From Dehalococcoidia bacterium UBA1141 (GTDB taxonomy: Bacteria > Chloroflexota > Dehalococcoidia > Lucifugimonadales > UBA3495): a stretch of DNA of 30,070 nt. The translations under genes and the position numbers were made by a program. Positions 1-7,438 of this stretch are shown here, one piece after another; position 1 is the stretch's first letter, and every line of letters starts with the position of its first letter. The notes beneath the pieces were generated by a model. That model ran no database searches. It was given only the letters and a program-made list of their open reading frames with translations, and was not told the origin of the DNA. Location: the NCBI GenBank assembly GCA_002311385.1, contig DCAE01000115.1, positions 36,827 to 66,896 of the forward strand. The letters run 5' to 3'.

Positions 1-111
1 TTTGGCAATTTCTGGGTCAATGACGCCTCTAGGAAGACGATTGGGAGATAGCTGGTGTGTATCCGGAAGTTGGCTTAATACTCGGACAGGGGTGATTCGT
101 GATGTTCGGCG
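1..111. other. Short stretch downstream of cobU, no gene assigned
   Basis: This stretch lies downstream of the minus-strand cobU stop and runs off the window edge. One minus-strand frame is open from the edge to a stop near position 105, but it has no usual start codon and no motif I recognise. It could hold the beginning of the next cobalamin gene, but the sequence shown does not establish that. Confidence 0.3.
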
Positions 112-687
112 TTAATTTTCTATTGAACCTTGGCTTTGTGGACCTTTGATTTGGACGGGAATACCCGCCATCACCGTGTATACGCGGTCGGCTTTAGCCG
201 CAACTCGTTGGTTGACCATACCCAAAAGGTCCTGGAATCGGCGGCCCATCAGTTCCATGGGAACCATACTGAGGCCTACCTCGCTGCTTACTAGGGTAAA
301 CTCCGCTGTTGCTTGGTCGATTGCCTTCAACATCCCGTTTATGTGCCAGAGAACCGAATTCTCCAGCTCCTCGGTATCCGAGTATTTTTGCTCGAACATC
401 ATGTTGGCCAGCCACACGTCCAGGCTATCTATCAACACAGGGCCTTCGACTCCCACTAGGGGGCCGGTGGTTAAAGAGCCAGCCAAGTCCAAAGGTTCTT
501 CTATGGTGGTCCAATGGGCCGGTCGAGATTCTTGGTGGCGGCGAATCCGCTCTTCCATCTCTTCGTCAACTGCGAGCCCGGTGGCCAAGTATAGAACCGG
601 TCGATTGTCTTTGCCCGCCAGTCCTTCGGCAAATGCGCTCTTGCCGGACCTGACGCCGCCAAGCACCAAGGTAAACAGAGACGCCAT
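112..687 (-). CDS. cobU: Adenosylcobinamide kinase / adenosylcobinamide-phosphate guanylyltransferase
   Basis: This enzyme phosphorylates adenosylcobinamide and then transfers GMP to it, making AdoCbi-GDP for the nucleotide-loop assembly of cobalamin in the cytoplasm. The 191-aa product starts with a beta strand and a P-loop, GGVRSGKS (residues 10-17). It carries the CobU signature HQESRPAHWTTIEEP, in which His51 matches the histidine that is guanylylated in Salmonella CobU. The length is normal for the family. I chose the ATG at 687 because it places the P-loop near the N terminus and overlaps the cobQ stop codon as TAATG, a typical translational coupling. A longer reading frame extends upstream into cobQ but adds only unrelated residues. 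The gene is the last visible member of a minus-strand cobC-cobQ-cobU operon. Confidence 0.95.
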   Translation of the reverse strand: MASLFTLVLGGVRSGKSAFAEGLAGKDNRPVLYLATGLAVDEEMEERIRRHQESRPAHWTTIEEPLDLAGSLTTGPLVGVEGPVLIDSLDVWLANMMFEQKYSDTEELENSVLWHINGMLKAIDQATAEFTLVSSEVGLSMVPMELMGRRFQDLLGMVNQRVAAKADRVYTVMAGIPVQIKGPQSQGSIEN

Positions 688-2267
688 TAGGCTCGCGAGC
701 CGGTGCGGTAGAATTCTCGTTCTAGGCCGATCATGCCGTAGATGAGGTCCATCTTTAAACTCGAACGCACCCAATCTGCCAGCTTGTCATACTCTTGGTC
801 TATGGTCATATCTTTCGATTCTTGTGAGTGGTTGACGGGAAGGCTTGTGCCTTTGCGTTGGGCCAATGCCTGTAGCAGCGCTTGGCGAAGCCCGCCATTC
901 TGGAAAAGACCATGGATGTAGGTGCCCAGCACCCAGCCGGTTGAGTCCAGAGCGCCGTCGCTATCCGTGCTGGAATCTACCCCAACATCCGAACGATCTT
1001 CAACGCTAAAGGCGGAACGAAAAGCAGGGCCGCCTCCATCGGCCAACGTGCGGCCCATGTGGATTTCATATCCTTGTAACGGCGCACCCTTGGCGCCGGA
1101 CAGCAGGCCCGTGTTCTGGGTTATTGTGCCTCTAATGCGGTGGGTCTCCTTGTGGCCGCTGAAAACCGTGGACTGGGGCAAAAGACCCAAGCCTGCTATC
1201 TCGGTCCTGGAGGATTCCACGTGGTCCGGGTCTTGTATATTCGTCCCCAGCATCTGGTAGCCGCCGCAGATGCCAATCACCGCCGACCCGGCACGATGAG
1301 CGTCACTCACCGCCTTTGCCAGACCACGGTCTACCATCCAGGCCATATCCGGGATTGTAGTCTTGGTGCCCGGGAGGATGACTAGGTCAGGGGCTCCCAG
1401 TTGTTCCTTGGCGTTTACGTAGCGCAGGTTGACGCCGTTTTCCCTGGCCAGAGGGTCGAAATCGTCGAAGTTGGAGATGTGAGGCAACTGCACCACGGCA
1501 ATATCCAATACCTTGCTGTCGTTGACTAGGCGGGGCGGCAGGTCCAAGGCCACCGAGTCCTCCTCTGGGATGTGGATGTCCCAGTAATGGTTCACCACTC
1601 CTACCACGGGAGTGCCGGTCCTTTCCTCAAGCCAGGTCAGGCCATCGGTCAGCAGGCTGACGTCGCCCCGGAACTTGTTGATTATGAATCCCTTTACGGC
1701 GTCCCTCTCGGCAGGCTCTAGCAATTCCAAAGTGCCAACTATGGCGGCAAACACCCCACCCCTATCAATGTCGGCGCAAAGTAAAACCGGCGCTTGGGCA
1801 TAAAGCGCCACCCGCATATTTACAATCTCGGTAGCTTTCAGGTTAATCTCCGCTGGGCTGCCGGCGCCTTCAATCACCACGATGTCGAATTCTTCCCGCA
1901 AAGTGTCCAGAGAAGCGCTAACCGACTCCCAGAGCCGCGGTTTGAGGTTGTAGTAGTCCTTGGAGCCAGCGGATAGAATCGGCTTGCCCATCAAAACTAC
2001 TTGGGATGTGTGGTCAGCCTCCGGTTTCAGCAGCACCGGGTTCATTTCCACTCGGGCGTCCACACCGGCGGCTTCGGCTTGAACCGCTTGGGCCCGCCCA
2101 ATCTCGCCCCCGCTGGCGGTCACATAGGAATTGTTGGACATATTCTGGGCTTTGAAGGGCGCCACCCGGAAGCCGTCTTGCCGGAACATTCGGCAAAGAG
2201 CAGACACCATTACGCTTTTTCCCACATGGGAAGCGGTGCCTTGGACCATTAAGACTTTTCCGGGCAT
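687..2267 (-). CDS. cobQ: Cobyric acid synthase
   Basis: CobQ/CbiP amidates adenosylcobyrinic acid a,c-diamide at four side chains, using glutamine and ATP, to give adenosylcobyric acid. The 526-aa protein has the expected two parts. The N-terminal synthetase has the start MVQGTASHVGKS with its P-loop-like turn, then FKAQNMSNNSYVT and the VIEGAGSPAEINL strand near residues 131-143. The C-terminal class I glutamine amidotransferase domain has the nucleophile elbow GICGGYQMLG (Cys334), followed by GYEIHMGRT and a YIHGLF histidine motif. The ATG at 2267 gives the canonical N terminus. Upstream there is only a weak GAGTGAG ribosome site. The start lies 34 bases from the end of the upstream phosphatase gene, and the stop overlaps the cobU start by one base, so the three genes are probably one transcript. 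Confidence 0.96.
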   Translation of the reverse strand: MPGKVLMVQGTASHVGKSVMVSALCRMFRQDGFRVAPFKAQNMSNNSYVTASGGEIGRAQAVQAEAAGVDARVEMNPVLLKPEADHTSQVVLMGKPILSAGSKDYYNLKPRLWESVSASLDTLREEFDIVVIEGAGSPAEINLKATEIVNMRVALYAQAPVLLCADIDRGGVFAAIVGTLELLEPAERDAVKGFIINKFRGDVSLLTDGLTWLEERTGTPVVGVVNHYWDIHIPEEDSVALDLPPRLVNDSKVLDIAVVQLPHISNFDDFDPLARENGVNLRYVNAKEQLGAPDLVILPGTKTTIPDMAWMVDRGLAKAVSDAHRAGSAVIGICGGYQMLGTNIQDPDHVESSRTEIAGLGLLPQSTVFSGHKETHRIRGTITQNTGLLSGAKGAPLQGYEIHMGRTLADGGGPAFRSAFSVEDRSDVGVDSSTDSDGALDSTGWVLGTYIHGLFQNGGLRQALLQALAQRKGTSLPVNHSQESKDMTIDQEYDKLADWVRSSLKMDLIYGMIGLEREFYRTGSRA

Positions 2268-2301
2268 GAATCAACTCACTCTATTAGCTAAAATATCGCA
2301 G

Positions 2302-2925
2302 CTAAAGTTTCGGTCCCAGACCGTCCAGATGGGAGGAATCATTGTACAGTCGCAACACAGCGTTGTTGAGGTAAATATCCAGCACGGAGAGACTGCAGTT
2401 GGTCATTGCAAACCGCCAATTGGCCTCCAAGGGCAGTTCCATCAATGCCACAAACCCGGCCCGCAATGACCCGCCGTGACCGACAATCAGGACATTTTCA
2501 TCAGGATGGAGCTGCCTCAACTCGGTCATTATGGCATTCATTCTAATGCTGGTCTCGCGGATGCTCTCTCCGCCCGGTGGAGCAAAGTCCAAGTCATTTA
2601 CCTGAGACGCCTCGTACAACTCCGGATATCGCTGGCCAGTCTCTTCCGGGGTGAGACCCTCAAAAACACCCTTGTTGAACTCGCGAAGGCGAGGTGTTGT
2701 GTGCAAAGGAACTTCCCTCTGGCCCAAGATTTGCCTGGCTGTCTCGGCGCTACGGGCCAGATCGCTGGAATATGCGACGTCTAGCTGTACGTCGACCATA
2801 CGCTCGGCCAGCAACCTCGCTTGTTGAATGCCCGTTTCCGACAAAGAAATATCCGTATGCCCCTGAATTCTTCCTTGGGCGTTCCACTCAGTCTCGCCGT
2901 GCCGGACAATAAACCACCTGCCCAT
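2302..2925 (-). CDS. Histidine phosphatase family protein, possible alpha-ribazole phosphatase
   Basis: This 207-aa protein belongs to the phosphoglycerate-mutase-like histidine phosphatases. It begins with the catalytic RHGETEWN motif, in which His9 would carry the phosphoryl group. It has the LREFNKGVFEGLT segment with its acidic residue (Glu82) and the second catalytic histidine in VGHGG (His150). Its place as first gene of an operon with cobQ and cobU suggests that it is CobC, the phosphatase that removes phosphate from alpha-ribazole phosphate or from adenosylcobalamin phosphate. The sequence alone does not separate CobC from other small-molecule phosphatases, so no symbol is given. The start at 2925 is preceded by AAGGTGG at good spacing. 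That ribosome-binding region is present twice in the upstream DNA. Confidence 0.88.
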   Translation of the reverse strand: MGRWFIVRHGETEWNAQGRIQGHTDISLSETGIQQARLLAERMVDVQLDVAYSSDLARSAETARQILGQREVPLHTTPRLREFNKGVFEGLTPEETGQRYPELYEASQVNDLDFAPPGGESIRETSIRMNAIMTELRQLHPDENVLIVGHGGSLRAGFVALMELPLEANWRFAMTNCSLSVLDIYLNNAVLRLYNDSSHLDGLGPKL

Positions 2926-2932
2926 TTACTAT

Positions 2933-2985
2933 CCACCTTAAATCCCTGGCTACTGTAAAACTCGGCCACCTTAAAACTCTGGCTA
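2933..2985. repeat. Short direct repeat duplicating the ribosome-site region upstream of the phosphatase gene
   Basis: CCACCTTAAANNNCTGGCTA occurs at 2933-2952 and again at 2966-2985. Read on the minus strand, each copy contains TTTAAGGTGG, the ribosome-binding sequence of the phosphatase gene. The upstream copy is followed by a six-base stem, CTCTGG at 2977-2982 with CCAGAG at 2988-2993. It looks like a small duplication. Confidence 0.7.
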
Positions 2986-3352
2986 GCCCAGAGCTTCACG
3001 ATTGCGTTTCAAAATTCTGTTTGACAGTAGGGACGCATGATGGCATCCCTAGGCCATTTTATCAGAGTGCTTGAATGTGTCCACCGGACATCTCATAAAT
3101 GCATGGGCTATGGAGTCAGCCTAGGGAATCGGCCTGGTGATTCGGCCTGAGAATCATTCAAACACGGTTTGACGAAAAACCGCTACGGGTCCACCTATTA
3201 GGGCGTTATAAAGCGTATCGCTCCATGCTCAAGCCATTCCGCAGGACGGCGTGGTCGGTCCCCGAGAATTATTCTCTAGTCTCCAATATGAAAAAACACC
3301 AAGTCAACATTACGCCTATTTCACGAATATTACGAAATCGTCATACCAGATG
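2986..3352. other. Divergent intergenic region between the cob operon and the DUF5679-type gene
   Basis: There is no convincing gene here. I see an imperfect hairpin around 3028-3051 (TAGGGA paired with TCCCTA) and a 12-base direct repeat with two mismatches, GGAATCGGCCTG at 3125-3136 and TGATTCGGCCTG at 3138-3149, which could be an operator or a small duplication. The DNA becomes AT-rich from about 3270. I did not find a recognisable cobalamin riboswitch (no B12-box-like sequence on the minus strand) in front of the cob operon, though one could be missed by eye. Confidence 0.45.
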
Positions 3353-3381
3353 TTGACAAAAATAGTATAGCCTTATACAAT
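3353..3381 (+). promoter_or_regulatory. Sigma70-type promoter for the small zinc-knuckle gene
   Basis: A perfect TTGACA at 3353-3358 is followed, after exactly 17 bases, by TACAAT at 3376-3381. Transcription would start near 3388, about 25 bases before the ATG at 3413. This is the best match to a housekeeping promoter that I see in the window and suggests strong expression. Confidence 0.8.
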
Positions 3382-3412
3382 ATGCAGACCTTCAACCGTA
3401 GTGAGGTGTGTG

Positions 3413-3556
3413 ATGGAAGCCTATTGCGTTAAGTGCCGATCCAAGAAGGAAATCCGGAACCCCCAGGGCATTACCATGAAGAACGGCAAGCCTGCCACTC
3501 AAGGTGTATGTCCTACTTGCGGGACCAAGGTGTTCCGCATCGGCGCGACTCCCTAA
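3413..3556 (+). CDS. Small zinc-knuckle protein, DUF5679-like
   Basis: This is a 47-aa protein with two CxxC knuckles, CVKC (Cys5, Cys8) and CPTC (Cys33, Cys36), separated by a basic stretch containing the KNGKPATQG turn. The pattern and length match the DUF5679 family of tiny proteins, which I recall mainly from Actinobacteria and Chloroflexota. Their function is unknown, and a single zinc ion bound by the four cysteines is the natural reading. The ATG at 3413 has a GAGGTG ribosome site four bases upstream. The gene stands alone, with its own near-consensus promoter and a strong hairpin just after the stop. That makes it a real and probably well-expressed gene despite its size. Confidence 0.88.
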   Translation: MEAYCVKCRSKKEIRNPQGITMKNGKPATQGVCPTCGTKVFRIGATP

Positions 3557-3577
3557 GACAACCGGCGCCGAGACAGC

Positions 3578-3602
3578 CTGTGGGCGCCAATGGCGCCCAC
3601 AG
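3578..3602 (+). terminator. Strong hairpin after the small zinc-knuckle gene, probable terminator
   Basis: CTGTGGGCGCC (3578-3588) pairs perfectly with GGCGCCCACAG (3592-3602) around a three-base AAT loop. It lies 22 bases after the stop codon. There is no clear T-run directly after it, so it may act as a transcript-end stabiliser rather than a classical intrinsic terminator. A second, weaker hairpin (CTTGAAG, AA, CTTCAAG at 3629-3644) is followed by a T-rich stretch. Confidence 0.6.
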
Positions 3603-3923
3603 ATATAACCCCAAATCGCTCTCAGCAACTTGAAGAACTTCAAGATTCTGGGAGTTTTTCTTTTGTTTAATATTGTCTCCGCATTCTTTTTGACCAATGT
3701 GGCCCATTCGTGTTTTCTCGGCTTTCTCGCCCCAAATTCCTCAAATAGCAGGAATGGCCTCGGAATCCCCGGTTGCTGGATACTAGCTCCGGCGATAGAA
3801 TAGGGCACCGAACAACCACAAGCGCACGGTTGCGCTTGGAAATCGGCCCGTTAACCGGTCATGATTTCGGAACGACTCGCGCATCCTAATTTTCAGAAAA
3901 AATATTGTGGGAAGGTGATAGAC
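3603..3923. other. Intergenic region with two hairpins, no gene
   Basis: I see no supported gene in either strand. The notable structures are the CTTGAAG/CTTCAAG hairpin at 3629-3644, followed by TTTTTCTTTTG, and a perfect eight-base stem CAAGCGCA (3819-3826) with TGCGCTTG (3831-3838) around CGGT. The second hairpin lies about 85 bases before the next start codon and could be regulatory. Confidence 0.45.
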
Positions 3924-4229
3924 ATGACCCAGCCTCAGGCAGCCCCTTGGCAAGTAGCCCTGGAAAAATCGGCTCCGGCCCTCCTCAAAGATACTACGGT
4001 GGTCCGTGAAGCCATCATGAAAGACGGAGCGCTATCCACCAAAAACAAGACCCTGATGACCATGTTGTGCGACGCTCTTCTCGCTCACTCCAGCGGCGTG
4101 GCCACCATAGCCAATCGAGCTCGGGGAATGGGCGCTACCGAAGAGGAGATTGCCGAGACCTTGGGAGTAGCTTTTTTGATGGGCGGATTACCCGCATTGG
4201 TGACCGGCGCCAGCGCTTTCCAAGATTAA
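3924..4229 (+). CDS. Carboxymuconolactone decarboxylase-like (AhpD-fold) protein
   Basis: This 101-aa all-helical protein resembles the carboxymuconolactone decarboxylase / AhpD fold. It has the typical helix-turn segment LLAHSSGVATIANRARGMGATEEEIAETLGVAF. Members with peroxidase activity have a CxxC pair followed by a histidine. Here that position reads AHSSG, with only one cysteine in the protein (Cys49), so thiol peroxidase activity is unlikely and the role is unknown. I chose the ATG at 3924 because GGAAGGTG lies six bases upstream and the fold begins there. An upstream in-frame ATG at 3861 has no ribosome site. It is followed by an aminotransferase gene about 110 bases downstream. Confidence 0.8.
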   Translation: MTQPQAAPWQVALEKSAPALLKDTTVVREAIMKDGALSTKNKTLMTMLCDALLAHSSGVATIANRARGMGATEEEIAETLGVAFLMGGLPALVTGASAFQD

Positions 4230-4339
4230 GGCGTCTAGATGCCGGGTCAATGGATTTCCCAATGAAGTCACCAGTGGGGGTTGATGGGGCCAAGCCCTAG
4301 AACGCCAGACTCGAAGAATCGCGGTTTTCAGGAGCAGCC

Positions 4340-5254
4340 ATGGTTGAAACGCAACCCATAGTCTTTTTTAACGGCGAACTTAAACCGGAAAACGAGGTGG
4401 GAATACCCATCCGTGACCGGGGTTTCATCTACGGCGATGCTGTTTTTGATGCGACTCGCACCTTCAATGGACGGCCTTTCCGGATGAAGGAACACCTGGA
4501 CCGTCTCTATAACTCCCTTCTCTACCTCCGCATCGACCCGGGCATGAGCAAGGAGGAGATGGAGCGCTGGTCCATGGAAGTGGTGAATCACAACTACTCC
4601 TTACTGCCGCCCAACCAGGACATGTGGGTGATGCAACGAATCAGCCGAGGTGTTGAAACAATCGAGCCCGGTGAGGAACAACGGCCCACGGTGCTGATTG
4701 AGAGTCACCCTATCCCCTTCGCCAAGCGGGCTTCGCTGTACCGTGACGGTCTCCGCATCATTACCCCGTCGATCCCCAGAGTGCCGCCCCGGTTCATGAG
4801 CCCACGAGCCAAGACTCATAACTACCTGAACCTGATACTGGGAGACCTGGAGGCCCAAGGCACCGACCCCGATGCTTGGGCCGTGCTGCTAGATGAGGAC
4901 GGCAACCTGACCGAGGGCAAGGGTTCCAACATATTCCTGGTGAAGGACGGCGTGGTGGCCACGCCCAAGGGCCAATTTGTGTTGGAGGGCATCACCAGAG
5001 GGGTGGTCTTGGACCTGGCCAACGGGCTGGGACTGCCGGCAGAAGAACGAGACCTGGACCAGTTCGACGCCTATACCGCCGACGAAGCCTTTCTGACCTC
5101 CACCAGCTTGTGCATCTGCCCCATTTCCACGTTCAACGGAGCGGCCATTGGTCAGGGCAGTCTTCCCGGTCCCGTGACGCAACAGTTGATATCCGCTTTC
5201 AGCGACGTTGCTGGCATGGATTACGTTGAGCAGTACCTGTCCCATTTGGCTTAG
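4340..5254 (+). CDS. Class IV PLP-dependent aminotransferase, branched-chain type
   Basis: This 304-aa enzyme belongs to the fold-type IV PLP aminotransferases, which include IlvE, D-amino-acid aminotransferase and aminodeoxychorismate lyase. It has the early motif IRDRGFIYGDAVFDATR (residues 24-40), the catalytic lysine in RAKTHNYLN (Lys158), the LTEGKGSNIF motif with Glu192, and the LEGITRGVVLDLA segment typical of branched-chain aminotransferases. EAFLTSTS near the C terminus is also typical. The exact amino-acid substrate cannot be read from the sequence, so no symbol is given. AGGAG lies a few bases before the ATG at 4340. The gene reads in the same direction as the neighbouring lactonase gene, with a 77-base gap. 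Confidence 0.92.
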   Translation: MVETQPIVFFNGELKPENEVGIPIRDRGFIYGDAVFDATRTFNGRPFRMKEHLDRLYNSLLYLRIDPGMSKEEMERWSMEVVNHNYSLLPPNQDMWVMQRISRGVETIEPGEEQRPTVLIESHPIPFAKRASLYRDGLRIITPSIPRVPPRFMSPRAKTHNYLNLILGDLEAQGTDPDAWAVLLDEDGNLTEGKGSNIFLVKDGVVATPKGQFVLEGITRGVVLDLANGLGLPAEERDLDQFDAYTADEAFLTSTSLCICPISTFNGAAIGQGSLPGPVTQQLISAFSDVAGMDYVEQYLSHLA

Positions 5255-5331
5255 AGCCCAAATATATTGAAGGCACGCATATTTTGCGCCAGCCCTAATG
5301 TTCTCAGGCTGGCTACTAACTGGAGGAACTG

Positions 5332-6231
5332 ATGGATCAAGGACTTAACGATGTTGTGGAATCTGGGCCGGAGCTACTGGCTGACGGCTTCGGGTTTACC
5401 GAAGGCCCCCTCTGGCACCCTGACGGACACTGGGAATTCGTGGATATCCGCAAAAACACCATCCACGGCCTGCGACCGGGTGGGAAAACCGAAACCGTCC
5501 GGGAAAACAGCGACGGCTCCAATGGGATGACCTTTGACCTGCGGGGCAACGTGATTGTTTGCGAGGGCGACAATCGCCGTATCACGCGGCGGGAAGCCAA
5601 CGGCTACTATACGACCATCGCAGACCAGATAGGCGGAAAGAAGATACACCGCCCCAACGATGTAATCTGCCGGTCCGATGGAAGTCTGTACTTCAGCGAC
5701 CTTGGTGGACGCTTGGCCCCCGAAGATAGGGAATTGGAATATAACGGCGTACACCGCATTGCCCCCGACGGCTCGGTATCCAACGCAACCAGCGACACAG
5801 AATTCCCCAACGGACTGGCCTTCTCACCCGACGAGAGCATTCTATACGTGGCCATCACCCGCTTGGACGACACCTGTATACAGGAGAAGGAACGGGGCGA
5901 AATTTGCCGCCACCAGTTCATCAGAGCCTTCGATGTCGCCGCCGACGGTTCCCTCAGCAACAATAGGGTTTTCGCCGATATGTTCTCCAAAGAAGATGGC
6001 GTGCCCGACGGCATGAAGGTGGACGTGGAAGGGCGGATTTACTGCACCGGGTCGGAGGGCTGTTGGGTTTTCGACTCATCCGGCAATCACTTGGGCATAA
6101 TTCGTTTGCCGGAGATTCCCGCCAACTGCGCATGGGGCGGCCCGGATAACAAGACGATGTTCTTCACCGCCCGCACATCGGTTTTCACCATGCGGATGAC
6201 AACCGCAGGCACACCGATTCACCGAGCCTGA
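5332..6231 (+). CDS. SMP-30/gluconolactonase/LRE-type lactonase
   Basis: This 299-aa protein is a six-bladed beta-propeller of the SMP-30/gluconolactonase family, which hydrolyses sugar or other lactones with a single divalent metal ion. The expected metal ligands are visible: Glu24 in FTEGPLW, Asn109 in RPNDV, Asn160 in FPNGLAFSPDE and Asp226 in VPDGMKVD. The length is normal, and no signal peptide is seen, so it should be cytoplasmic. GGAGG lies just before the ATG at 5332. The substrate is unknown. The neighbouring aminotransferase, metallo-beta-lactamase-fold protein and sarcosine-oxidase-like enzyme suggest scavenging of small organic compounds, but the genes do not define a known pathway. 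Confidence 0.93.
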   Translation: MDQGLNDVVESGPELLADGFGFTEGPLWHPDGHWEFVDIRKNTIHGLRPGGKTETVRENSDGSNGMTFDLRGNVIVCEGDNRRITRREANGYYTTIADQIGGKKIHRPNDVICRSDGSLYFSDLGGRLAPEDRELEYNGVHRIAPDGSVSNATSDTEFPNGLAFSPDESILYVAITRLDDTCIQEKERGEICRHQFIRAFDVAADGSLSNNRVFADMFSKEDGVPDGMKVDVEGRIYCTGSEGCWVFDSSGNHLGIIRLPEIPANCAWGGPDNKTMFFTARTSVFTMRMTTAGTPIHRA

Positions 6232-6234
6232 CAC

Positions 6235-6266
6235 AAGGCCTGATTTCACAAAGGCCTGATTCCACA
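6235..6266. repeat. 16-base tandem duplication after the lactonase gene
   Basis: AAGGCCTGATTTCACA at 6235-6250 is repeated at 6251-6266 with one mismatch. It begins directly after the lactonase stop codon and looks like a small replication-slippage duplication. Confidence 0.8.
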
Positions 6267-6316
6267 ATCAAGAAGTTAGCAATTCTAATGATTGTATTTC
6301 TCACTGGGGGTTAAGC

Positions 6317-7045
6317 ATGGCCACCGTGACGGAAATCGCTCAGGACATCTACCGAATCAACATCGAAGCGCCAGGATCTGCGGTCACATACAGCTTCTTT
6401 GTGATTAAGGACGAACTGCCCACACTGGTGGAAACCGGTATGAACCGGATGTTCGACGAGAGCCTGGAAGCGGTGAAGCAACTCATCGACCCGTCGACGC
6501 TGCGTTACATCTTGGTGCCACATTTTGAGGGTGACGAATGCGGGGCATTAAATCGGTTCTTGGAACTAGCGCCAAACGCCCAACCGGTGTGCAGTCCCAT
6601 TGGCGCTGCGACCAACATGGCCGACTTTTCCATCAGGGAACCCATAGCGATGGAAGACGGCGAGATTCTGGACACTGGACAACATCGCTTTGAGTGCCTG
6701 GTCACGCCCTACGTACATACCTGGGACGGGATGCTGCCCTACGAACACACCACCGGGACCCAGTTCTGCTCCGACGTGTTTATCCAGCCGGGACCGGGGC
6801 CAGCGACCACGGACCAAGCGGAGATTGAGGGAATGCTGGCCATGTATAAGATGATTGGGATATTCCCGTCCCGCGCTCATCTTGATTCGGCGCTGGATAA
6901 GATCGAAGCCCGAAACCCTAAAGTCCTGGCATGTCATCACGGTAGCGTGATAACCGGCCAGATTCCGGCTTACTTGGAAGCCATGCGGGACGAGGACATC
7001 ATCGGGGTTACCGAATGGAATCCCATGCGAGAAACGAAATACTAA
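6317..7045 (+). CDS. Metallo-beta-lactamase-fold protein, flavodiiron-like core without flavodoxin
   Basis: This 242-aa protein has the metallo-beta-lactamase fold of the flavodiiron (FprA/ROO) type. The first metal motif reads HFEGDE (His69, Glu71, Asp73, Glu74). Flavodiiron proteins normally have H-x-E-x-D-H, so the last ligand appears to be changed to glutamate. Further likely ligands are His134 in YVHTWDG, Asp153 in FCSDVF and His207 or His208 in ACHHGS. It is much shorter than a full flavodiiron protein and has no flavodoxin domain, so it is a stand-alone version, perhaps a hydrolase or oxidoreductase working with a separate electron carrier. A G-rich ribosome site (TGGGGG) precedes the ATG. 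It may be co-transcribed with the upstream lactonase. Confidence 0.87.
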   Translation: MATVTEIAQDIYRINIEAPGSAVTYSFFVIKDELPTLVETGMNRMFDESLEAVKQLIDPSTLRYILVPHFEGDECGALNRFLELAPNAQPVCSPIGAATNMADFSIREPIAMEDGEILDTGQHRFECLVTPYVHTWDGMLPYEHTTGTQFCSDVFIQPGPGPATTDQAEIEGMLAMYKMIGIFPSRAHLDSALDKIEARNPKVLACHHGSVITGQIPAYLEAMRDEDIIGVTEWNPMRETKY

Positions 7046-7120
7046 GCAATCTTAACAAGCAAAATTCGAACCCCTCCTTGCGACGAGCGCCATAAATAGT
7101 CACTTCCCCCTTGAAGCGCC

Positions 7121-7244
7121 TTGCCTCACAACTGTCATTCTGAGGAGTGGAGCGACGATGCTCCGACACCGTCGAGAGTCCTCGCCATTGTCGGGAAATC
7201 TCTTGGGTCAGGCGTAAAGATTGTTCGCTTCGCTCAGAATGACA
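7121..7244. repeat. MITE-like palindromic repeat, copy 1
   Basis: The element is bounded by perfect 12-base inverted repeats, TGTCATTCTGAG (7133-7144) and CTCAGAATGACA (7233-7244). Its left flank, TTGCCTCACAACTGTCATTC, is shared almost exactly with a second copy at 23506. Similar GTCATTCTGAG elements are common in many bacterial genomes, including Chloroflexota. No coding capacity is seen. Confidence 0.85.
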
Positions 7245-7352
7245 TCATGACGGAGAGTTTTGGGCCAAAGCTCCCTTGATGGGGATGGTTAAGATATGGG
7301 GAGGTAATGGGCGGCGACAACCACGGGAGCGGATGCAGAGCCCCCACCTCAA

Positions 7353-7375
7353 TCCTCCCCCGCAAGGGGGGAGGA
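7353..7375. repeat. GC-rich hairpin
   Basis: TCCTCCCCC (7353-7361) pairs with GGGGGAGGA (7367-7375) around GCAAG. It resembles the widespread CCTCCCCCGCAAGGGGG intergenic repeat and has no T-run after it, so I do not call it a terminator. Confidence 0.65.
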
Positions 7376-7438
7376 GGCTTGAAGCGTCACCCAACGGACC
7401 GTGCCTAGGAGCATGAGTATGAGAAAAGACGTGAAACT

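Larger units (their letters stand above)
7046..7438. other. Repeat-bearing intergenic region before the sarcosine-oxidase-family gene
   Basis: No gene is supported in this 393-base gap. It holds one MITE-like palindromic element (7121-7244) and a GC-rich hairpin (7353-7375). The rest is unremarkable. Such repeat-filled gaps often mark the border between separately transcribed units. Confidence 0.6.

Noticed and set aside
146..745. A 199-aa open frame on the plus strand
   Set aside because: It is antisense to cobU, which has clear motifs and a coupled start. The translated sequence shows no domain.
3392..3808. A 138-aa frame on the minus strand
   Set aside because: It covers the small zinc-knuckle gene and its hairpin in antisense and shows no family features.
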